A DNA stretch of 10,252 nt from contig JASLGJ010000505.1 in assembly GCA_030150085.1 (NCBI GenBank), positions 1-10,252 of the forward strand, read 5' to 3'. The first letter of the stretch is position 1; each line of letters opens with the position of its first letter. The notes beneath the pieces were generated by a model. That model was not told the DNA's origin. It did not search any database and worked only from the letters and a program-made list of their open reading frames with translations. The translations under genes and the position numbers were made by a program. The DNA comes from Candidatus Elarobacter sp. (lineage in GTDB: Bacteria; Vulcanimicrobiota; Vulcanimicrobiia; Vulcanimicrobiales; Vulcanimicrobiaceae). Shown in pieces: positions 4,337 through 10,252 of this stretch.

Positions 4337-4849
4337 ATGGCTTCTTCGCTGAAAATCGACATCGGGACGCTCCTGTTCGCAGGGCGGCCGATCACCCTCG
4401 ACGAGCACGTCGAGGTCCCGCCGTTCTCCTCGTTCACGTTTCCGCACCCGGCTCACGTCCGGCTCGACCTGCGGCGCGTCGACCGGGGACTGCAGGTCGA
4501 CGGGACCGTGGAGGCGCGCGTGGCGGGGGAGTGCGACCGGTGCTTGGAGGACGTGGTCGTCCCCCTGACGGTCGAGGTCGAGGAGCGTTTCGATCCGCCG
4601 AGCGGAACGAGCGACCCTTTCGGCGAGAACAACGTACTGAACGGCACCGAGCTCGACGTCGGCGATCTGGTCCGCCAAGTGGTGACCAGCGCGCTCCCGT
4701 TCGGCCTGGTGTGCAGCCCCGAGTGCCGCGGACTCTGCGACACCTGCGGGCGGAGCAAGAACGCGGGCGGTGGATGCGACTGCCCCGCGCTTACGGAAGG
4801 CGATCATGGCGAACCTCAAGTGGAAAACCCCCCGATCCAAGACGCGTAG
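4337..4849 (+). CDS. yceD: YceD/DUF177 family protein, rRNA- and L32-associated
   Basis: A 170-residue DUF177 protein. The family is almost always encoded just before rpmF and is linked to 23S rRNA accumulation in E. coli and plants; the exact role is unsettled. The conserved core is visible: VDGTVEARVAGECDRCLED (C66, C69) and the C-terminal Cys cluster C126, C130, C134, C137, C147 and C149 (CSPECRGLCDTCGRS then CDC), a likely metal site. ATG4337 is chosen because the upstream in-frame starts at 4262 (TTG) and 4289 (ATG) overlap the promoter elements. No strong ribosome binding site is seen. The last 44 nt overlap rpmF in another frame, so the 3' end encodes two proteins at once. Confidence 0.9.
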   Translation: MASSLKIDIGTLLFAGRPITLDEHVEVPPFSSFTFPHPAHVRLDLRRVDRGLQVDGTVEARVAGECDRCLEDVVVPLTVEVEERFDPPSGTSDPFGENNVLNGTELDVGDLVRQVVTSALPFGLVCSPECRGLCDTCGRSKNAGGGCDCPALTEGDHGEPQVENPPIQDA

Positions 4850-5009
4850 CCGGCGGGCGGCGAACTGGAAGCTCAACCCGGTGACGACCGTGGAGTGCGC
4901 GCAGTGCCACCAGCCCAAGCGGCCGCACTTCGTGTGCGACTTCTGCGGCACGTACGACGGCCGCCAGGTGGTCGCCAAGGACGAGCACGCCGGCCACAGC
5001 CACGGCTAA
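4806..5009 (+). CDS. rpmF: Large ribosomal subunit protein bL32
   Basis: A 67-residue L32. The N-terminal basic tail has the family pattern PRSKTRSRRAANWK (9-22). It is a zinc-ribbon form, with C31-x2-C34 and C44-x2-C47 (CAQC and CDFC), which matters because zinc-free paralogues replace it under zinc starvation in some bacteria. The C-terminus HAGHSHG is His-rich and could be an additional metal-binding tail. GGAAGG (4795-4800) is a good ribosome binding site 5 nt before the ATG. The start lies inside yceD. Confidence 0.97.
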   Translation: MANLKWKTPRSKTRSRRAANWKLNPVTTVECAQCHQPKRPHFVCDFCGTYDGRQVVAKDEHAGHSHG

Positions 5010-6032
5010 GTGATCCAGCAGGGGGTCCGGATCGCGGGCGTCGGGCACTACGTGCCCGAGCGGGTTCTCACGAACGCCGACTTCGAGCGCATGCTCGATA
5101 CCTCGGACGAGTGGATCCAGACCCGCACCGGCATGCGGGAGCGGCACGTCGCCGCCAAGGGCCAGGCCACCAGCGACATCGCCCTCGAGGCCGCGCGCGA
5201 GGCGCTGCGCCGCGCCGGCTTGGACGCCGCGGCGATCGACTGCGTGATCGTGGCGACGGTGACGCCGGACTACATCTTCCCGGCCACCGGCTGCATCCTG
5301 GCCGACAAGCTGGGGATCACCGGCAAGCCGGCCTTCGACATCGAGATCGCCTGCAGCGGCTTCATCTACGGCCTGACCGTCGGCTCGAGCATGATCCGCA
5401 GCGGGGTCTTCCGGCGCATCCTGCTGGTCGGGGCCGAGGAGCTCTCCAGCATCGTCAACTACGAGGACCGCACCACCGCGGTCTTGTTCGGCGACGGCGC
5501 GGGCGCGGTGATCCTCGAAGCGAGCGAGACCGACTCGTTCCTCTCGGCCGAGCTGGGCTCGGACGGCTCGAACCCGGCCGCGATGCTGATCCCGGCCGGC
5601 GGCACCGTCACCGGCGCGCTCAAGCACGAGGACCTCGACGCCCACCGCCACCAGATCTCGATGCGCGGCCGTGAGGTGTTCCGCTTCGCGGTCACCAAGA
5701 TGATCGAGTCGACCAACGTCGCGCTCGAGCGGGCCGGCATCGCGCCCCAAGAAGTGACCTGGCTGATCCCCCACCAAGCCAACAAGCGCATCATCGACGC
5801 CGCCGCCAAGCACCTCGACCTGCCGGCCGAGCGGGTGATCATGAACATCCACAAATACGGCAACACCAGCGCGGCCTCGATCCCGATCGCCCTCTCCGAG
5901 ACCGAGGCCGAGGGCAAGCTCAAGGACGGTGACGTGGTGCTGTTCGTGGGCTTCGGGGGCGGCTTGAGCTGGGGCGCGGTCGCCTGGCGCTGGTCGCACG
6001 CCGGCACCAACGGGCACGGGCTGGTGGCCTGA
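5010..6032 (+). CDS. fabH: Beta-ketoacyl-ACP synthase III (KAS III)
   Basis: A 340-residue thiolase-fold enzyme that condenses an acyl-CoA primer with malonyl-ACP to start type II fatty acid synthesis. The catalytic triad is complete: C115 in IACSGF, H255 in IPHQANKR and N285 in HKYGNTSAAS. The GTG start immediately follows the rpmF TAA (TAAGTG) with no clear ribosome binding site, so translation is probably coupled to rpmF. The N-terminus VRIAGVGHYVPERVLTN and the SDEWIQTRTGM motif are in register with the family, supporting this start. plsX, which commonly sits between rpmF and fabH, is absent. Confidence 0.97.
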   Translation: MIQQGVRIAGVGHYVPERVLTNADFERMLDTSDEWIQTRTGMRERHVAAKGQATSDIALEAAREALRRAGLDAAAIDCVIVATVTPDYIFPATGCILADKLGITGKPAFDIEIACSGFIYGLTVGSSMIRSGVFRRILLVGAEELSSIVNYEDRTTAVLFGDGAGAVILEASETDSFLSAELGSDGSNPAAMLIPAGGTVTGALKHEDLDAHRHQISMRGREVFRFAVTKMIESTNVALERAGIAPQEVTWLIPHQANKRIIDAAAKHLDLPAERVIMNIHKYGNTSAASIPIALSETEAEGKLKDGDVVLFVGFGGGLSWGAVAWRWSHAGTNGHGLVA

Positions 6033-6979
6033 TGCGGATCGGGGTCATCTTCCCGGGGCAGGGCTCGCAGGTCGTCGGCATGGGCGTCGACGCGGCCCGC
6101 GCCTACCCCGCCGCCGCGGCCTGCTTCACCGCCGCGCGGACCGTGCTCGGCTACGACCTGCTGGCCCTGTGCGAGCAGGGTCCCGAGGCCAAGCTGCGCG
6201 AGACGCGCTACGCCCAGCCCGCGATCTTCGTGACCAACGTCGCGCTGGCCCGAGCGGTCGGCGAGGCGCTGGCCCCGGTGGCCTCGGCCGGGCACTCGTT
6301 CGGCGAGTTCTGCTCGCTCACGCTGGCCGGCTCGCTGACCTTCGAGTCGGCCCTCTCGCTGGTCAACCTGCGCGGGCTGGCCATGCACCGCGCCGCCGCG
6401 GAGGCCGAGGGCGCGATGGCGGCCGTGCTGGGGCTCGACCCACAGAAGCTGCGCCTGGTGGTGGCCAAGACGGTCGCCCAGGGCGCGGGCCGGGTCCAGC
6501 TGGCCAACTTCAACGCCCCCGGCCAGATCGTGATCAGCGGCGACGCCGCGGCGGTCCGGATCGCTGGCGAGGCGGCCCTCGAGGCGGGCGCCAAGCGGGT
6601 CGTCCCGCTCAACGTCGCCGGGGCCTGGCACTCGGTCCTGATGCACCCCGCGGCCGAGGAGTTCGCCCCCCACGTCGCCGCCGCGACCGTGCTCCCGCCC
6701 AAGTTCACCGTCGTCTCGAACGTCGACGCCAAGCCCTACGCCGACGTCGAGCAGATCAAGACCAACCTGGTCCGCTCGGTCACCGACGAGGTGCTCTGGC
6801 ACGACACCGCGCTGGCCCTGGTCGGCCTGGGGCTCGACCTGGTGGTCGAGTTCGGGGCCTCCTCGGTGCTGGCGCCGATGTTCAAGCGCATCGAGGGGGC
6901 GCCCAAGGCGCTCGCCGTCTCGGACGCGGCCGGCGTCGAGAAGCTCCGCGCGGTGCTCGCGCCCGCCTCCGTCTCGTGA
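6032..6979 (+). CDS. fabD: Malonyl-CoA:ACP transacylase
   Basis: A 315-residue cytoplasmic enzyme that moves malonyl from CoA to the ACP phosphopantetheine. The active-site nucleophile is S89 in GHSFGE (most homologues have GHSLGE), the partner His is H200 in AWHSVLM, the malonyl-binding Arg is R114 in VNLRG, and FPGQGSQ (7-13) supplies the oxyanion region. Length is normal for the family. The ATG shares its A with the fabH TGA (TGATG at 6030-6034), implying translational coupling. Confidence 0.97.
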   Translation: MRIGVIFPGQGSQVVGMGVDAARAYPAAAACFTAARTVLGYDLLALCEQGPEAKLRETRYAQPAIFVTNVALARAVGEALAPVASAGHSFGEFCSLTLAGSLTFESALSLVNLRGLAMHRAAAEAEGAMAAVLGLDPQKLRLVVAKTVAQGAGRVQLANFNAPGQIVISGDAAAVRIAGEAALEAGAKRVVPLNVAGAWHSVLMHPAAEEFAPHVAAATVLPPKFTVVSNVDAKPYADVEQIKTNLVRSVTDEVLWHDTALALVGLGLDLVVEFGASSVLAPMFKRIEGAPKALAVSDAAGVEKLRAVLAPASVS

Positions 6980-7716
6980 CCGGCCGCGTCGCCCTCGTCA
7001 CCGGGGCCAGCCGCGGCATCGGCCGCGCGGTCGCGGTCGAGCTGGCCCGGGCCGGGGCCGACCTGGCCCTGTTCGGGCGCGACACCGCCGCGCTCGAGGA
7101 GACGGCCGCGGCCGTGCGGGCGGCCCGGGCCGAGGCCAAGGTCAGCCAGCACGCGGTCGACGTGGCGAGCGAGGCCGCGACCGGCGCCGCGGTCGCCGAG
7201 GTCCTGCGCGAGCACGGCCGGATCGACGTCGCGGTCGCCAACGCCGGCCAAGCCCAGGACGGGCTGATCCTGCGCTTCAAGGCGGCCGACCTCGACCGCC
7301 TGATCGACGTCAACCTCAAGTCCGCCTTCTACCTCTGCGCGGCGGTCGCCAAGCCCATGATCAAGCAGCGCTCCGGCGCGATCGTGCTGGTCTCGTCGAT
7401 CGTCGGGCTGAGCGGGAACGCCGGCCAGAGCGCCTACGCCGCCACCAAAGCCGGTTTGCTTGGTTTGGCGAAGTCGCTCGCGAAAGAGCTGGGATCGCGC
7501 AACATCCGGGTCAACGTGGTCGCCCCCGGTCTGATCGAGACCGCCATGACCTCCGAGATGCCGGAAGCGGCGCGCAAGCACTACCTCGACACGATCGCGC
7601 TCGGCCGCCCCGGAACGCCCGAAGACGTCGCGCCGGTCGTCACCTTCCTCGCCTCCGACGCCGCCCGTTACGTCACCGGCCAAACGCTGGTGGTGGACGG
7701 CGGCTTCCTGATGTAG
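6976..7716 (+). CDS. fabG: 3-oxoacyl-ACP reductase
   Basis: A 246-residue NADPH-dependent short-chain dehydrogenase that reduces beta-ketoacyl-ACP. The Rossmann motif TGASRGIG is at 9-16, NAG at 89-91, and the catalytic residues are N113, S141, Y154 and K158 (YAATK). GTG6976 overlaps the fabD stop by four bases (GTGA) and starts the protein at [10 protein letters not shown], as in homologues. The frame stays open far upstream inside fabD, but that part has no family similarity and the GTG start gives the normal length. A TAG ends it 29 nt before acpP. Confidence 0.96.
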   Translation: MTGRVALVTGASRGIGRAVAVELARAGADLALFGRDTAALEETAAAVRAARAEAKVSQHAVDVASEAATGAAVAEVLREHGRIDVAVANAGQAQDGLILRFKAADLDRLIDVNLKSAFYLCAAVAKPMIKQRSGAIVLVSSIVGLSGNAGQSAYAATKAGLLGLAKSLAKELGSRNIRVNVVAPGLIETAMTSEMPEAARKHYLDTIALGRPGTPEDVAPVVTFLASDAARYVTGQTLVVDGGFLM

Positions 7717-7745
7717 CCACCCTCCAGGAGAACCAAGTAGCAACA

Positions 7746-8003
7746 ATGGCAGACGATACTTTCACTCGCGTCAAGAAGATCATCGTCGAGCAGCTCGGCG
7801 TCGAGGAGTCCGAGGTCACCCAGGAGGCCTCGATCACCGACGACCTCGGGGCCGACTCGCTCGACCAGGTCGAGCTGGTCATGGCGTTCGAGACCGAGTT
7901 CGGGATCGACATCCCCGACGAGGAAGCCGAGAAGATCAAGACCGTCGGCGACGCGGTCTCCAAGATCGACGCCGTCGCGGCCGGCGCCGGCACCGCCGAA
8001 TAG
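7746..8003 (+). CDS. acpP: Acyl carrier protein
   Basis: An 85-residue acidic four-helix carrier. S38 in [10 protein letters not shown] is the 4'-phosphopantetheine attachment site, and [20 protein letters not shown] is the canonical helix II-III segment. The C-terminus has a short Ala/Gly tail ([10 protein letters not shown]), slightly longer than usual. AGGAG (7726-7730) is the likely ribosome binding site, although its spacing to ATG7746 (15 nt) is long. This gene has its own spaced leader, unlike the overlapping fab genes before it, which fits the high ACP level cells need. Confidence 0.97.
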   Translation: MADDTFTRVKKIIVEQLGVEESEVTQEASITDDLGADSLDQVELVMAFETEFGIDIPDEEAEKIKTVGDAVSKIDAVAAGAGTAE

Positions 8004-8050
8004 GTGGATTCGCGTTGCCGCGAACCCGTCGCCCGTTGGGCGATGTCCAC
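8004..8050 (+). other. Potential three-way-junction RNA element between acpP and ffh
   Basis: Starting on the base after the acpP stop, GTGGA (8004-8008) pairs with TCCAC (8046-8050). These enclose two hairpins: TTCGCG/CGCGAA (8009-8014/8019-8024, loop TTGC) and CGTCGCCC/GGGCGATG (8027-8034/8038-8045, loop GTT, one G-U pair), separated by CC. Nearly every base is used. No T tract follows, so it is not a standard terminator; an mRNA processing or stabilising element separating acpP from ffh is plausible. I recognise no RNA family. Confidence 0.5.
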
Positions 8051-8102
8051 GCGGCACCACGATCCTCGATAGGCACGATCGATTTGGCACTGGTAACTCT
8101 CG

Positions 8103-9431
<1,329 letters not shown>

Positions 9432-9445
9432 GCTAGAAAGACACC

Positions 9446-9736
9446 ATGGTCAAGATCAGACTCCGGCGCATGGGCGCCAAGAAGCAGCCGACGTACCGCT
9501 TCGTCGTGGCCGACGCCAAGTCGCCGCGCGACGGGCGCTTCCTCGAGATCCTCGGGCACTACAACCCCCGCACCGAGCCCCGCACGCTGGTCGTGAACGC
9601 GGACAAGGCCAAGGAGTGGATCGCCAAGGGCGCGCAGCCGTCCGACCCGGTCCGCCGCCTGTTCGCCGAGCTCGGCATCGTCGAGCGCGGCTTCGTCCCC
9701 GAGAACAAGCGCGCGCCCAAGGCCAAGAAAAGCTAG
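9446..9736 (+). CDS. rpsP: Small ribosomal subunit protein bS16
   Basis: A 96-residue S16 with the typical start MVKIRLRRMGAKKQPTYR, the core SPRDGRFLEILGHYNP, and a Lys-rich C-terminus. It lies 14 nt after ffh. ffh-rpsP-KH is a common bacterial order, usually continuing to rimM, trmD and rplS. AGAAAG (9435-9440) is a weak ribosome binding site. Confidence 0.97.
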   Translation: MVKIRLRRMGAKKQPTYRFVVADAKSPRDGRFLEILGHYNPRTEPRTLVVNADKAKEWIAKGAQPSDPVRRLFAELGIVERGFVPENKRAPKAKKS

Positions 9737-9739
9737 CCT

Positions 9740-9838
9740 GTGAGCAGCGGGATCGAGCAGCACCACGCCGGCCGCGGAGGCGCGCGGCAGCGCGCTCGGT
9801 CCTCGTCGCGGCCGCGCAGCGGACGTGACCAAGCATGA
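9740..9838 (+). CDS. Possible 32-residue Arg-rich peptide between rpsP and the KH gene
   Basis: A GTG start 3 nt after the rpsP stop opens a frame that exactly fills the gap and ends with TGA overlapping the KH-gene ATG (ATGA at 9835-9838). The product, starting MSSGIEQHHAGRGGARQRAR, is basic and low-complexity, like a leader peptide or nucleic-acid-binding tail. There is no ribosome binding site that I can see beyond the rpsP 3' end. The stop-start overlap is the only reason to list it; it may be chance. Confidence 0.22.
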   Translation: MSSGIEQHHAGRGGARQRARSSSRPRSGRDQA

Positions 9839-10252
9839 GCGCGTTCGACGACGAGTTCGGCCTCTTCGGCGACGAGGAGAAGACCGAGGAAGAAGAGCGC
9901 AAGTCGACCCTCGGAGCGCGGCGCATCGTCTCCGACGAACCCTCGCACGACGACATCGAGCCCGAGGACGAGCGCCCGCGCCGCTCGCGCGGCGGGCGCG
10001 ACCGCTCGGGCGAGAGCGCCGGCACCTACGCTCCCGCCGAGGGCGCCGAGCCGCGCCGGCGCGAGTACCGCGAGCGCGGCCCGCGCCAGTCGGCCGACCC
10101 CGCGGCGGCGCAAGCGCGCGCCATCGAGCTGCTCGCGTTCCTGGCCAAGAAGCTCGTCTCGACGCCCGACACGGTCATCGTCGAGGCGGTCGAGAGCGAC
10201 AAGGGCCCGCTGATCGAGCTGGTGGTCGAGCACGAGGACCTGGGCAAGGTGA
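9835..10252 (+). CDS. KH-domain RNA-binding protein (KhpA-like) with long charged N-terminal extension, cut by window end
   Basis: 139 codons are visible and the gene continues past the edge. Residues about 92-139 match the start of the single KH domain of the YlqC/KhpA family: AIELLAFLAKKLVSTPDTVIVEAVE, then LIELVVEHEDLGKV, the window ending where the I-G-x-x-G RNA-binding loop should follow. KhpA-type proteins are normally about 75-80 residues with no extension. Here residues 1-91 are predicted disordered: an acidic part (FGDEEKTEEEER) followed by an Arg/Gly/Ser-rich part (RPRRSRGGRDRSG). ATG9835 is the only possible start in the frame, because TGA at 9826 closes it upstream. Position after rpsP is typical for the family. 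It likely acts on RNA in the cytoplasm. Confidence 0.85.
   Translation, partial: MSAFDDEFGLFGDEEKTEEEERKSTLGARRIVSDEPSHDDIEPEDERPRRSRGGRDRSGESAGTYAPAEGAEPRRREYRERGPRQSADPAAAQARAIELLAFLAKKLVSTPDTVIVEAVESDKGPLIELVVEHEDLGKV

Noticed and set aside
3560..4978. Transglycosylase extended upstream to 4978 as a 472-residue protein
   Set aside because: The extension is antisense to yceD and rpmF, crosses the divergent promoter and lacks family similarity; ATG4231 has a good ribosome binding site and starts at the fold.
6169..6975. Upstream 269-codon extension of the fabG frame as an N-terminal fusion
   Set aside because: It is an out-of-frame reading of fabD with low-complexity Arg/Gly/Pro sequence; GTG6976 gives the normal FabG length.

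Overview
The window is high-GC bacterial chromosome with a dense housekeeping half on the right and an accessory half on the left. The right half reads yceD/DUF177 - rpmF - fabH - fabD - fabG - acpP - ffh - rpsP - KH-domain gene, all on the + strand. The left half holds a tRNA, a structured gene-free stretch, a small putative secreted peptide with a helical-repeat LuxR-type regulator, and a minus-strand cassette of a lytic transglycosylase with three small proteins. Gene content cannot fix the phylum. The high GC, the frequent GTG starts, the welding of a fatty-acid cluster lacking plsX to ffh-rpsP-KH, and the large LuxR-type regulator would all fit a poorly sampled lineage such as Eremiobacterota (WPS-2). 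That placement is inference.

Layout: 4-80 tRNA-Ile(GAT) followed by a strong hairpin terminator. 117-683 has no convincing gene but several long perfect inverted repeats, some sharing arms so that alternative folds exclude one another. 699-920 encodes a 73-residue peptide with a signal-like N-terminus and a duplicated TLPGGPS motif, the second copy forming the exact C-terminus. 38 nt later, 959-2566 encodes a 535-residue regulator with a long alpha-helical, TPR-like region and a C-terminal GerE/LuxR helix-turn-helix. Together these two resemble a peptide pheromone and its receptor; this is the most interesting candidate for an undescribed system here.

2585-4231 on the minus strand is transcribed toward the regulator: a signal-less SLT-type transglycosylase (3560-4231), a Gly-rich hydrophobic protein with a coiled-coil tail (3044-3427), a Pro/Ala-rich protein with a homologous tail (2739-3044), and a 35-residue single-helix membrane peptide too short for usual gene calling (2585-2692). 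The two middle proteins are paralogous over 37 ungapped residues. The set could be a domesticated phage ejection or other cell-envelope-penetrating module.

A near-consensus promoter (TTGACA-N17-TACCAT, 4262-4290) divergent from the transglycosylase drives the housekeeping operon. Its genes are extremely compact: rpmF starts inside yceD, fabH starts on the base after the rpmF stop, fabD shares one base with fabH, and fabG shares four with fabD. FabD, FabH, FabG and AcpP form the core of type II fatty acid synthesis (malonyl transfer, first condensation, first reduction, carrier). Ffh, S16 and the KH protein belong to membrane targeting and ribosome function. The acpP-ffh gap contains a compact sequence that can fold into a three-way junction. 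The KH gene runs off the right edge and has an unusual acidic and Arg-rich N-terminal extension.
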